Assembly: GCA_017437785.1 (NCBI GenBank) | Contig: JAFRXH010000040.1 | Coordinates: forward strand, 1-64,000 | Origin: Lachnospiraceae bacterium | Lineage (GTDB): Bacteria > Bacillota > Clostridia > Lachnospirales > Lachnospiraceae | Direction: 5' to 3' | DNA length: 64,000 nt | Shown here: in pieces, positions 52,894 through 61,909 of the stretch | How the letters are laid out: every line of letters begins with the position of its first letter | Position numbering within the stretch: position 1 is the stretch's first letter | Notes under the pieces: generated by a model | Told to the model about the DNA's origin: nothing | Databases searched by the model: none | The model's input: the letters and a program-made list of their open reading frames with translations, nothing else | Translations under genes and position numbers: made by a program

Positions 52894-54438
52894 CTACTTA
52901 TCCGCCAGATAGGGATAACGCTTTAACATGCGGCTGATAGCAGCACTGTCATTATCTTCCTTAAGTATTTCGTATACCAGCTCACGCTCGTCCATATGAT
53001 GCTTTACGCCCTTTATCTCCTGATAATCCTCATGGCCCTTACCGGCCAGTATCACGATATCTCCGGCCTTTGCTTCATGCATGGCATAAGCTATCGCCTG
53101 TTTGCGGTCCGCTATGGTCACGTGCTTACCGTTTGTGTGTGCTATCCCCTCTTCTATGTCGGCGATTATATCCATAGGTTCCTCATCCCTGGGATTATCC
53201 GAGGTGATAACAGTCAGATCCGACAGGCGCCCGCTGGCCTCGCCCATCTCGTAGCGCCTGGACTTGGCCCTGTTGCCGCCGCAGCCAAAGAGCGTGATAA
53301 GCCTGCCCCTGCAATACTCACGCAGAGCTTTGAGCAGGCTCTCAAGAGCCATCGCATTATGGGCATAATCTATCATAACAGCATGATCCTCTGCCACAGG
53401 CAGAAGTTCCATGCGTCCCTTGATAAGGGCCTTGCCAAGACCCTTTTCGATCTTTGGTATGTCCTGTTTGTCAAAACTGTTCCTTAACGCACATACAGCA
53501 GTCAGTGCAGACAGTATATTATAAGCGGAAAAACGTCCGGGATACGGAAGCAGCATATCGTAACGCTCCGCGCCTGCCACAAAGCCCAGCTTGCTTCCCA
53601 GTGCTCCGGCTTCAAAAGACGGTTCAAAGCTCACCGCTCTCACATCCGCCCTTTCACTAAAGCCGTATCTTATCACCTTTTCACAGGTACTGCCTTTTAA
53701 TATATCGCCGCACTTTTCATCATCATCATTAACAACGGCTGTTTTGCAGCTTTTGAACAACAGGCTCTTGCAATGAAGATAATCATCTATATCCTTATGC
53801 TCACCCGGACCTATATGATCGGGTGAGAAATTGGTAAATACGCCCACATCAAAACATATCCCCGCTGTGCGGTTCATCATAAGTCCCTGGGACGAAACCT
53901 CCATAACGACGCAGTCAAGTCCCGCATCGACCATCTCTTTCAGATACGACTGCAGGGTATAGGATTCAGGAGTGGTATTTACAGACGGGATATGCCTTAA
54001 GCCCGTATCCGTCTCTACCGTGCCTATCAGGCCGCAGCGCCACCCAAGCTCTTCCATAGCCGACCTGACCATAAATGCCGTGGTGGACTTACCCTTTGTA
54101 CCGGTGATCCCTATGGTCTTAAGCTTTTCCGACGGGCGGTCAAAATACTCCTTTGAGCATATGGCCAGCGCATAACGGCTGTCCTTGACAATATACAGGG
54201 CACAGCCTGCTTCTTCACAGGCTTTCTTCTGCTCATCATCCGCATATTCCGCGATCACGGCAGCCGCGCCTTTTGCAGCAGCCTCAGCTATCGCACTGTG
54301 TCCGTCAAACTTTGCCCCCTTTATGGCAATATACAGACAACCTTCGCAGATCTTTCGCGAATCATAGACCAGTCCGCTTATCTTACGTGTGTCTGCGGAT
54401 ATTTCCAGCTCTTTGGTTAATTCATACAGATTTTTCAT
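52894..54438 (-). CDS. murE: UDP-N-acetylmuramoyl-tripeptide synthetase MurE
   Basis: MurE adds the third residue of the peptidoglycan stem peptide. The 514-residue protein has the ATP-binding GITGTKGKSTTAF, the substrate region TTPESYTLQ and the DNPRDEEP motif; DNPR is known to select meso-diaminopimelate, so a DAP-type wall is expected. ATG 54438 has GAGG 9 bases upstream; the longer frame to 54471 would overlap its promoter. It stands apart from a mur-fts cluster, next to priA. Confidence 0.97.
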   Translation of the reverse strand: MKNLYELTKELEISADTRKISGLVYDSRKICEGCLYIAIKGAKFDGHSAIAEAAAKGAAAVIAEYADDEQKKACEEAGCALYIVKDSRYALAICSKEYFDRPSEKLKTIGITGTKGKSTTAFMVRSAMEELGWRCGLIGTVETDTGLRHIPSVNTTPESYTLQSYLKEMVDAGLDCVVMEVSSQGLMMNRTAGICFDVGVFTNFSPDHIGPGEHKDIDDYLHCKSLLFKSCKTAVVNDDDEKCGDILKGSTCEKVIRYGFSERADVRAVSFEPSFEAGALGSKLGFVAGAERYDMLLPYPGRFSAYNILSALTAVCALRNSFDKQDIPKIEKGLGKALIKGRMELLPVAEDHAVMIDYAHNAMALESLLKALREYCRGRLITLFGCGGNRAKSRRYEMGEASGRLSDLTVITSDNPRDEEPMDIIADIEEGIAHTNGKHVTIADRKQAIAYAMHEAKAGDIVILAGKGHEDYQEIKGVKHHMDERELVYEILKEDNDSAAISRMLKRYPYLADK

Positions 54439-54459
54439 GATAAAGCACCTCTGTTTATG

Positions 54460-54487
54460 ATTATACCACATCCGGAGGCAAAATCAA
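54460..54487 (-). promoter_or_regulatory. Promoter of murE and the genes downstream
   Basis: TTGATT and consensus TATAAT are separated by 16 bases on the minus strand; the -35 follows the stem of the recJ-side terminator immediately. Confidence 0.7.
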
Positions 54488-54516
54488 AAGACCGCTGTCC
54501 GAAGGCAGCGGTCTTT
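54487..54516 (-). terminator. Rho-independent terminator of the recJ-acyltransferase transcript
   Basis: An 11-bp perfect stem (AAAGACCGCTG with its complement) closes an 8-base loop and is followed on the minus strand by TTTTGATTTT. It lies about 110 bases past the stop of the acyltransferase-like gene. Confidence 0.88.
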
Positions 54517-54573
54517 AAATATGAGGGGGAGATAGTAAATGTGTTTCACTATCTGTAAAGCATAGTAACTCGT

Positions 54574-54603
54574 AATTGTGTCCAATTCGTGTTCAAATTG
54601 TGT
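54574..54603. repeat. Three AATTnTGT-like direct repeats at near-helical spacing
   Basis: AATTGTGT, AATTCGTGT and AATTGTGT begin at 54574, 54584 and 54596 (10 and 12 bases apart), in the untranslated gap between the acyltransferase-like gene and the terminator. A small hairpin (AGATAGT with ACTATCT) follows at 54534-54558. Confidence 0.35.
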
Positions 54604-54628
54604 ATAAATTAATTTTTTTTGATCTTTT

Positions 54629-55714
54629 TCAGAGTATGTCCTCTTCTGTCTCGGCTGCACTGAAATCCCTCTCTCCGAAAAGGAAGGAAAAAACCTTAAG
54701 CCTGAAGATACATATGATCACGATCTCCATCACCAGCACTGCCACACATACGCTGGCCCTGTTGGCAAAATTATTGACAGTCTTCTCAAATACGAAATCT
54801 CCCAGTGCCAGGGCTGCCTTTAATATGCCGAAGCCCGAAAATGTAAGAAAGATTATTATCGCATGCCTGCCCAGGAAATCTATGGGTCTTACCGTTCCTA
54901 TCCAGTTGCATAAGAGCAGCAGCCCGCCGCCGATCGCCAGTGACAGAGGCAGCGTGATAAAAGGCATGTCCAGTATCATGTCCGTATAATCGCATCTATC
55001 GATCAGAAAGGACAGCCCTATACCTGTTCCGATAAAAAGTACACTAAGCAGCACATTGGCCAGCTTTTTTTCCTTAAGCTTTTCCGCCAGGAGACAGAAT
55101 ACTTCGCCAAAAGCACAGAAAAACATCCCTACGCTGCAGCGCCATAAAAGATGAGCCATACGCATGCCGTAAGACGCTATCCCAAGGTCCATATTCCCGG
55201 CATCATACAAGCCGGTATATCCCTTGTAGTACAATATCCCGGTCAGGCAAAAGGCCACTATGCAAAGCAGTATGCATATTGGCAGCAGGCCGAAATTATG
55301 CCTGAAGATCCTGTAGGCGCATACCGCCAGGAAATATGCGCTCATGAAGCCCAGAACGCCTATGCCCCTGAAGCTTACGCTGTCCCAGATATCGTTGTAG
55401 AGCTTAAAAAGTCCGTATGAATCGGGCTTTATGAACATCATTACCGCATCGATGAGCAGATAGATCAGGGAGAACCAGAAAAAAGGCATAAAATCCCGCA
55501 CCAGCCCTTCGGACAGTACCTTTTTCTCATCAGTCTTAAACCCTCTTTTATGCCACAGCGCTCCCGCAGCCATCATAAACATCGGGAAACACGCGCTGTC
55601 AAAGCGGTATTGCAGTTTCGCCGACAGCATGCCGGATGCGGCCGTTACAGTAAGTATTATGCCTATCCCCTTGTAAAGATCCAGCTCACTGTATCTTTTC
55701 TTCTCTGAGTCCAT
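54629..55714 (-). CDS. Acyltransferase-3-like integral membrane protein
   Basis: This 361-residue protein has about ten hydrophobic segments and begins RYSELDLYKGIGIILTV, the opening characteristic of acyltransferase family 3 (OafA/WecH type), then FDSACFPMFMMAAGALW. Such enzymes acylate surface sugars or lipids at the membrane; the acceptor is unknown. The family's usual catalytic His early in the protein is not evident, so activity is uncertain. Its ATG lies directly after the recJ stop. Confidence 0.8.
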   Translation of the reverse strand: MDSEKKRYSELDLYKGIGIILTVTAASGMLSAKLQYRFDSACFPMFMMAAGALWHKRGFKTDEKKVLSEGLVRDFMPFFWFSLIYLLIDAVMMFIKPDSYGLFKLYNDIWDSVSFRGIGVLGFMSAYFLAVCAYRIFRHNFGLLPICILLCIVAFCLTGILYYKGYTGLYDAGNMDLGIASYGMRMAHLLWRCSVGMFFCAFGEVFCLLAEKLKEKKLANVLLSVLFIGTGIGLSFLIDRCDYTDMILDMPFITLPLSLAIGGGLLLLCNWIGTVRPIDFLGRHAIIIFLTFSGFGILKAALALGDFVFEKTVNNFANRASVCVAVLVMEIVIICIFRLKVFSFLFGERDFSAAETEEDIL

Positions 55715-57481
55715 TTACTTATAATCCTCCAGTATAAGCTGAAGCTCCCTTTTGCCGTTGTATTCGTTTATATCGGGTTTATATATGACAGACAGGCCCA
55801 CTCCTTCACCTCTGCCCGAAAGCAGATCTCCAAGCACTCCTTCACCGTACTTCTGTCTTATATAATCCTTAATGGCTTCTGTTTTAAAGAAAGCTTTAAG
55901 CTCGTATAAAACGCCTTCGTCCTCTACCTTAAGCAGGCAAAGCTTTTCTTCTTTACCAAGGGGTTTGATAAGCTTAAGCTTAAGCGACGCCCTGGCGATC
56001 ACAGCCCTCGGATTTCCGTTACCGCAGGGTTCAAGGTATTTAAGTTCGCCAACCAGTGCCATATCCGCATATTTAAGCGGAAGCTCCAGATCGATATCCA
56101 CGCGCTCGCTGAAGTCGGCATCTGTAAGGCGGCAGTTGGCATTTAAGCGCTCACGCAGCTCCGAAAGCTTATCCTCCGGAAGCGAAAATCCCGCAGCCTG
56201 GGCATGACCGCCATAGCGCAGGAAGATATCGCTCACTTCCGTCATGGCGTCATACATATGATAAGCCGGTATCGAACGTGCCGATCCCTTAAGCCCTTCT
56301 TCACCTTTGGTGACTATAAGAGTGGGATGAAAGTATCTTTCTCTTATCCTGCCGGCCACAATACCCGCTATGCTCTCATGACAGTCGCTTAAGTAGATCA
56401 CATAGACCTTGCAGTCTTTGTGTACGCCTTCCTCTATCTGTTCTACGGCAGCATTCACCGCCTTTTCGGTTATGCTCTTACGGCTTTCGTTAAGCTCTTT
56501 GAGCTCGCCTGCGATACGCATGGCCGTCGTCTCATCATCGGTGGTCATAAGTTCCAGCGCACGCAGAGCCGTATCTATGCGCCCTGTGGCGTTTACACAG
56601 GGTCCCAGCATAAACCCCAGATGATAAGCCATTATCTGCTTCGATCCCAGATCCAGCACCGATATCAGCTGCCTTATCCCGGGAGCCGGGTCTTCATTCA
56701 TAAGCTTAAGTCCCTGTTTTACCAGGCAGCGGTTTTCGTCCTTAAGCTCCATTATATCGCCTACCGTGGCAAAAGCAGCATACTGCTGCAATTCTTTATC
56801 CAGCTGTGTCCCGCTGATACTCCTCCCCGCCTTTTTGCTCGCATACTGTATCAGCTTGTATGCGACCAGCCCGCCGCAGATCCCCGGAAAAGGATAAGTG
56901 CTGCCGGGAAGATGCGGATCCACAACCGCTGCAGCTTCCGGTATCAGATATCTGCGTCCTTCGTCCGTATCCTCATAAGGTATCTCGTGATGATCCGTTA
57001 TCAAAAGCGTGATACCCAGTTCTTTCGCCAGCGAAGCTTCTTCTCGCGCCGATATGCCGTTATCACAGGTTATTATCAGGTCTATGCCGTCTTCCTTAGC
57101 CTGCCTTATCATATCGCAGTTCATACCGTATCCGTCACGGACCCTGTGCGGTATCCTTGCATCCACATCACCACCAAGATATTTTATGCCCTTTAACAGA
57201 ACGGTCGACGAACATACTCCGTCAATATCATAATCGCCTATAACACGCAGTTTTTTAGACGTTGCAATATTATCGAGCAGTATGCCGCTTAGCTCATCCA
57301 TACCGTCAAGCAGCCCCGGATCATGCAGTCCCTCTATACCGCCGTGGAGATATGTCTCTATCTCTTCATCCGTGGATACGCCGCGGTTTTTAAGCAGCCT
57401 GGCTACAACGGGCGATATGCCATGGGCCTTGCCTATGGCTGCATAATCCCCGCCTTTTCTTATCAAAAACCAGTCTGACAT
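55715..57481 (-). CDS. recJ: Single-stranded-DNA-specific exonuclease RecJ
   Basis: RecJ digests single-stranded DNA 5'-3' in recombination and base-excision repair. The 588-residue protein shows the DHH-family motifs GDYDIDGVCSSTVLL, TCDNGISA, ITDHHEIPYE and, in the DHHA1 part, GGHAQAAGFSL. ATG 57481 has AAGGAG 6 bases upstream; the longer frame to 57508 is rejected. Confidence 0.97.
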   Translation of the reverse strand: MSDWFLIRKGGDYAAIGKAHGISPVVARLLKNRGVSTDEEIETYLHGGIEGLHDPGLLDGMDELSGILLDNIATSKKLRVIGDYDIDGVCSSTVLLKGIKYLGGDVDARIPHRVRDGYGMNCDMIRQAKEDGIDLIITCDNGISAREEASLAKELGITLLITDHHEIPYEDTDEGRRYLIPEAAAVVDPHLPGSTYPFPGICGGLVAYKLIQYASKKAGRSISGTQLDKELQQYAAFATVGDIMELKDENRCLVKQGLKLMNEDPAPGIRQLISVLDLGSKQIMAYHLGFMLGPCVNATGRIDTALRALELMTTDDETTAMRIAGELKELNESRKSITEKAVNAAVEQIEEGVHKDCKVYVIYLSDCHESIAGIVAGRIRERYFHPTLIVTKGEEGLKGSARSIPAYHMYDAMTEVSDIFLRYGGHAQAAGFSLPEDKLSELRERLNANCRLTDADFSERVDIDLELPLKYADMALVGELKYLEPCGNGNPRAVIARASLKLKLIKPLGKEEKLCLLKVEDEGVLYELKAFFKTEAIKDYIRQKYGEGVLGDLLSGRGEGVGLSVIYKPDINEYNGKRELQLILEDYK

Positions 57482-57509
57482 ATCATTCTCCTTCAAACCA
57501 TTACTCACA

Positions 57510-57567
57510 AGTATAACACGAAATTCACAAAATGAACACTTCCTTTTTCCCGCGTTTATGTTATACT
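57510..57567. promoter_or_regulatory. Divergent extended -10 promoters of recJ and the trigger-factor-like gene
   Basis: The same extended -10 sequence, TGTTATACT, occurs on the minus strand (57510-57518) facing recJ and on the plus strand (57559-57567) facing the trigger-factor-like gene. Neither has a good -35, as expected for the extended type. Confidence 0.6.
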
Positions 57568-57604
57568 AATAAAGCTGTTTTTAGCAAGGAATAAGGGAGG
57601 AAAT

Positions 57605-58768
57605 ATGAAAATGAGCGACGTAAGCAAGTCAAAACAGAAAAGAATGGACCAGCAGCACCAGCGCAGCGTGCAGCACAGAAAGAAGGCGGCAGCAACATTC
57701 TGGAAGATATTCATACCGCTTCTTATAATAGGAGGTATAGTTGCCGGCGTATACTTCTATCAGCAGTCCAAGCTCGACTATTCAAGGTATTTAAATGCAG
57801 ACGGAAGGATAAAGGGTGTCAAAGCTTCCGACTACGTTACCGTAAACGACGAAAACATCAGCTTTTCAAAAGCCGACCTTCTGCCCGATGATGCAGACAT
57901 AGATTCCGAGATAGATTCCGATCTGTCTTCACACCAGTACGTATCCGAAGATGCGGATCTGTTAAGTTCATACGGGGATAAGCTCAGCATCACCTACACT
58001 TCCACCATGGACGGTGCCGAATATATTAATGCAAACGATCCTACCGACTACTCCATAGGTTCGGAAGATATAGCATCCGATTTTGATGATGCTCTTGAAG
58101 ACCGTGCCCCCGGTGAGGATTTCAGCGTAAGCGTTACTTTCCCCGAGGACGATGAGGACAGCGCGCGTGCAGGCAAGACTGCAGAATACAATGTGCACGT
58201 TGTAGGTATATATGTGGATCCCGAACTGGATGACGCCTATATCGCACAGTATCATTCCGACGTGGCTTCCACCGTTGACGGATACCGCCAGAGCCTTATC
58301 GATAAGCACTACGACGAGAACTTAAGCGAAAAGATCGAGGCTTCCCTTTCAACCAACAGCGTTGTAAGCAAATACCCCGAAGCATACATGTCCAATCTGT
58401 CACGCGTCATCTCCGACCAGAGACGCTCTTATATGATATCCATGTATCAGATGTTCGGCATGCAGGCTCCCACGGGCGACACCTGGGAAATGATGGGCGC
58501 CGCTTCTAAAGAAGAATATGAAGCTACCCTTGCCGCAGAAGCAAAACAGGAAACCGAAAAGAACCTTGAGATCCAGTATCTCTTCGATAAATACGGCTTA
58601 AGCTTCAGCGAAGCCGATGTAAAGAATTACATGATCAGCGAAAACGGCATGAATGACTCTTCCTACGATGAGGCCGTTAAAGCCAACGGTTACGGTTTCT
58701 ATGCACAGCAGTATATGAGAAAAGCAGTTCTCGACAAGCTCAAGAGCAGCGTAAAGATCAGCGAATGA
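57605..58768 (+). CDS. Membrane-anchored trigger-factor-like (FKBP plus chaperone domain) protein
   Basis: A basic N-terminus precedes one membrane segment (about 31-52). After a linker comes a probable FKBP-type domain (about 122-205: GDKLSITYTSTMDG, then APGEDFSVSVTFPED and AEYNVHVVGIY) in the form found in trigger factor, then a long helical C-terminal region (about 210-387) like the trigger factor chaperone arms. The orientation (basic end inside) puts the folding domains outside the membrane, so it may help exported proteins fold. Prolyl isomerase activity is not certain. It is transcribed with the glycosyltransferase-like gene 28 bases downstream. Confidence 0.82.
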   Translation: MKMSDVSKSKQKRMDQQHQRSVQHRKKAAATFWKIFIPLLIIGGIVAGVYFYQQSKLDYSRYLNADGRIKGVKASDYVTVNDENISFSKADLLPDDADIDSEIDSDLSSHQYVSEDADLLSSYGDKLSITYTSTMDGAEYINANDPTDYSIGSEDIASDFDDALEDRAPGEDFSVSVTFPEDDEDSARAGKTAEYNVHVVGIYVDPELDDAYIAQYHSDVASTVDGYRQSLIDKHYDENLSEKIEASLSTNSVVSKYPEAYMSNLSRVISDQRRSYMISMYQMFGMQAPTGDTWEMMGAASKEEYEATLAAEAKQETEKNLEIQYLFDKYGLSFSEADVKNYMISENGMNDSSYDEAVKANGYGFYAQQYMRKAVLDKLKSSVKISE

Positions 58769-58796
58769 TCACAGATCCGTTAAGAGAGGAAACATT

Positions 58797-59753
58797 ATGT
58801 CTAAGAAAAACCTGATAATGGGTGTGGTAAAACATTACTGGTGGTATAAGATAGAGCCCTTCTTTGTATCGTGCGCACGGTATAACGGTGAAAACTGCGA
58901 TATCGTAGCTTTTACAAAGGATCTGTCCGCTTTCACCCGCGATAAATTAAGACAGTACCACATACACTGCGTAGAGATACCCGACCGTTTCGAACACGAC
59001 GGTCCCATTGACTACCGCTACGCTCTCTACATCGATATCCTGAACAAAAAAAGAAAAGATTACGACCAGGTTCTCTTCTGTGATACCAGGGATGTTTTCT
59101 TCCAGTCGGCCATGTTCCCCGCCCCTTCCTATGAACCCTATCTGGGTGTAGCCGTGGAAAGCGGAGCCATAAGCGGTGACGACTGGAACCGCCGCTGGAT
59201 GCAGGAGCGTTTTGGTATGGAGCAGTACGAAGCGCTTAAAGATAAGAACGTGCTCTGCGCCGGTACCATATGGGGAAGCAGCGATGTTATCTATTCTTTC
59301 TGCAATTCGATGATAGATAACCTCTCCGACCCTAAGTTCAATTTTATCGATATCAATGACCAGACCTCTTATCAGTATATGGTCTATAATAATGTAGTCC
59401 CCGTCGAAGGTGCAAAGGTCCATTTCAGTCCCCTTGTAGGCGGATGCGTTGCAACCATAGGAAACGAAGGCGACTTCTGCATATCCGGCGACAGGCTCTT
59501 ATGTCCCGAAGGCGGATCAACTGCTCCGGCTCTGGTACACCAGTGGGACCGTCATAAGATACTTTATCCCTTCGTAGATAAGCATCACAAAGAAAAACGC
59601 CCCCGTATACACTGGAAGCGTTATCATGATTATTTAAGCTTTAAGGATATCGCATTATCAAGCTATCACGATAAGCATTACCTCAACATGTTTATCGCCT
59701 GCATCAGATACTTCCTGGCTAAGAAGCCGAAGGGCGAAAAGCTCTGGAAATGA
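58797..59753 (+). CDS. Glycosyltransferase-like protein (GT-A fold, tentative)
   Basis: This 318-residue soluble protein contains YDQVLFCDTRDVFFQS, a DxD-like motif after a hydrophobic strand, as in GT-A glycosyltransferases that bind nucleotide sugars through a metal. Other suggestive parts are VLCAGTIWGSSDVI and NDQTSYQYMVY. A Lys-rich C-terminus with an amphipathic helix (YLNMFIACIRYFLAKKPKGEK) may touch the membrane. The sugar and acceptor are unknown. A GGAGG-like GAGAGGAAAC site precedes the ATG. It ends directly against the stop of the converging gene. Confidence 0.7.
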   Translation: MSKKNLIMGVVKHYWWYKIEPFFVSCARYNGENCDIVAFTKDLSAFTRDKLRQYHIHCVEIPDRFEHDGPIDYRYALYIDILNKKRKDYDQVLFCDTRDVFFQSAMFPAPSYEPYLGVAVESGAISGDDWNRRWMQERFGMEQYEALKDKNVLCAGTIWGSSDVIYSFCNSMIDNLSDPKFNFIDINDQTSYQYMVYNNVVPVEGAKVHFSPLVGGCVATIGNEGDFCISGDRLLCPEGGSTAPALVHQWDRHKILYPFVDKHHKEKRPRIHWKRYHDYLSFKDIALSSYHDKHYLNMFIACIRYFLAKKPKGEKLWK

Positions 59754-61142
59754 TCAGGTCTTTCTTTTCTTAAGATAAACGTACGCACCGGCGGCGCCTC
59801 CTGCAGCAATGATAAGGAGCGCCGCTATTATTATCCCGCCGCCTTTCTTTTTCACGGTCTTTTCCTCCGCTGCCGCATTATCATCGGATACGGTCTCCAC
59901 GACCAGCGGAAGCACATCTTCTTCGGGCTCAAGCAGCGTTACTCCTTCAGGCAGCTCAAGCTTTGGTATCACAGCTTCTGCGGTAACCCCGCATACGCTG
60001 CACACGCCGCTTTTATGGCCTTCTTCATCCACAGTTGCCTCTTTATCGATCGTCCACTCAAAGCTGTGCGCCTTTAAGGTATATTTATCGGTCTCGGTAT
60101 AGCCGCAGTTTGCGCAGGTAAAAGTACTGTATCCGAATTCGCAGGAAGGCTCCGTTACAGTCTCGACCATATCAGGCGCATCGCATTCATGGGGCATTAT
60201 GTCTTTGTCGTAGGTGAAGATCTCATCACGCTCAAAACTCTCCGTATCATTACGGTCGTTATCAAACTCCCATATCATGATCTCTCCGATAAAGCCCTTG
60301 CAATATGCCCTGCGGTTGGTATTATCCTCAAAGAAGCGTATCTTTCCGCTCACGTGGTTTCCGGTGATCCGGCCATGATGATCTGTTCCTGCGGGATAAA
60401 AGATATACATACCGATAAGCCCGCCGTCGTGTACATAACCGTGATCCGAATCAAATCCGGCTATCTTCACATCACAGTCATTCACATCGGGATATCCGGC
60501 TGCGCAGATCCCGCCCATATACTGTTCATCCTTTGAAGAGGCATCCGTATCAATACAGCACAGTGTCACATCCGCGGTCGTTTTTTCTATGTTCCCGCAG
60601 CCGTAGCCTATCACACCGCCCACTCCAAACATCCCCTCATGCGCCCTCAGGGTGAGATACCCGCTGATATCGGAATTGATGATGCTGCTGTTTTCCATAT
60701 AGCCGGCTACACCCCCTATAAAACAGGGTTTGTCTGTTTCAACTTCCATACGCAGGTTGATAAGCTTAAGGTTTTTAACCTCGGCACCATCTTCGAGCAC
60801 CTCAAAAAAGCCCGCAAAAGAAGTATCGTACCCCTTCATATTGCCGTCATAGGTCTTTCTTACGAAGCTTCCTGTATTTTTGACCGTTGCATTGAGTATC
60901 GCAAAACTGTTTCCGTCGAAATGTCCCGTAAATACCATGGGCTTCCATTCGATACCGCTCAGATCTATATCGGCGATCAGACGGTAGTTTCCGTCGGGGC
61001 TCATATTCATAAGCTCCTCGGCGGTGCTTATCTCCGTATAGTCCGTATCATCCGAAGCATATGCCTCAAGCGGCCTTATCAATACGGCCGTGATAAAAAA
61101 TATGAGTGCCGCCAAAGGCAGCCACGACATACGATGTTTCAT
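59754..61142 (-). CDS. Secreted GLUG-type repeat protein with C-terminal membrane anchor
   Basis: This 462-residue protein has a signal peptide (about 1-29, ending AYASD), then a region with EISTAEELMNMSPDGNYRLIADIDL, the usual entry to GLUG-motif surface proteins, followed by beta-solenoid-like strands (GGVAGYMENSSIINSDISG, GGVIGYGCGNIEKT). Two CxxC pairs near residues 340 and 382 (TFTCANCGYTE, GVCSVCGVT) recall a zinc-ribbon-like repeat of surface proteins. It ends in a membrane helix and KKRK, a simple C-terminal anchor. Its ATG overlaps the murI stop by 4 bases. Confidence 0.85.
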   Translation of the reverse strand: MKHRMSWLPLAALIFFITAVLIRPLEAYASDDTDYTEISTAEELMNMSPDGNYRLIADIDLSGIEWKPMVFTGHFDGNSFAILNATVKNTGSFVRKTYDGNMKGYDTSFAGFFEVLEDGAEVKNLKLINLRMEVETDKPCFIGGVAGYMENSSIINSDISGYLTLRAHEGMFGVGGVIGYGCGNIEKTTADVTLCCIDTDASSKDEQYMGGICAAGYPDVNDCDVKIAGFDSDHGYVHDGGLIGMYIFYPAGTDHHGRITGNHVSGKIRFFEDNTNRRAYCKGFIGEIMIWEFDNDRNDTESFERDEIFTYDKDIMPHECDAPDMVETVTEPSCEFGYSTFTCANCGYTETDKYTLKAHSFEWTIDKEATVDEEGHKSGVCSVCGVTAEAVIPKLELPEGVTLLEPEEDVLPLVVETVSDDNAAAEEKTVKKKGGGIIIAALLIIAAGGAAGAYVYLKKRKT

Positions 61143-61909
61143 TCCACCTCCAGATGTTTCATAACTTGTTCATAATACTTAAGAGTCTTTTCATCCGTCA
61201 CTTCCCTGCCCGAACGGTAGAAACATAGACTCCTTTTTCCCTCAGATACAGCCCCGCGGCTTAAGAGCAGCTTTTTAAGATTCCTTGCCGTACCTGCGCT
61301 GCCGTCTATCATTTCCGTACCGGGAGCAAAAATACTCTTAAGTGCTTTCTTAAAATGATTAAAATGCGTACAGCCAAATACCACTATGCCGTAATCTCCC
61401 GGGCTTATATCCACCAGATCTTTTTTTATGCACTCCATAAGCTCTGCGGAATCGAAATCCCCTCTCTCCGCATGATCCACAAGCCCCGGCATGGCCCTTA
61501 CATCAACCAGTCCTTTATCATCCACACGGCTTATCAGATCCTCAAGCTTCTTTTCGCGGGCGGTAACACTGGTCGCTATCACCAGTATACGCTTACCTGC
61601 GTTGTGTTCCACCGCGGGTTTTACCGCCGGCTCTATACCTATTATGGGTATCTCAAAGCGCTCTCTCAGATACGATGCCGCCGCAGCCGTGGCCGTATTG
61701 CAGGCTATCACCACCGCCTCGCATCCCTTATCCATAAGGAAGCGCACCGCTTTCTCGGAATATTCCCTTATCTGTTCGGTACTCTTTTCCCCATAGGGCA
61801 CGTTATCCGTATCGGCATAATAAAAGTATGCCTCATCCGGAAGCAGCTTAAGCGCCTCATGCAGCACCGTAAGCCCGCCTATGCCCGAATCAAACATACC
61901 TATCTTCAT
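61139..61909 (-). CDS. murI: Glutamate racemase
   Basis: MurI makes D-glutamate for peptidoglycan. The 256-residue protein begins MKIGMFDSGIGGLTVL and has the two catalytic cysteines in VIACNTATA and VFGCTHF. The ATG overlaps the stop of rluF by 4 bases. Confidence 0.97.
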   Translation of the reverse strand: MKIGMFDSGIGGLTVLHEALKLLPDEAYFYYADTDNVPYGEKSTEQIREYSEKAVRFLMDKGCEAVVIACNTATAAAASYLRERFEIPIIGIEPAVKPAVEHNAGKRILVIATSVTAREKKLEDLISRVDDKGLVDVRAMPGLVDHAERGDFDSAELMECIKKDLVDISPGDYGIVVFGCTHFNHFKKALKSIFAPGTEMIDGSAGTARNLKKLLLSRGAVSEGKRSLCFYRSGREVTDEKTLKYYEQVMKHLEVE

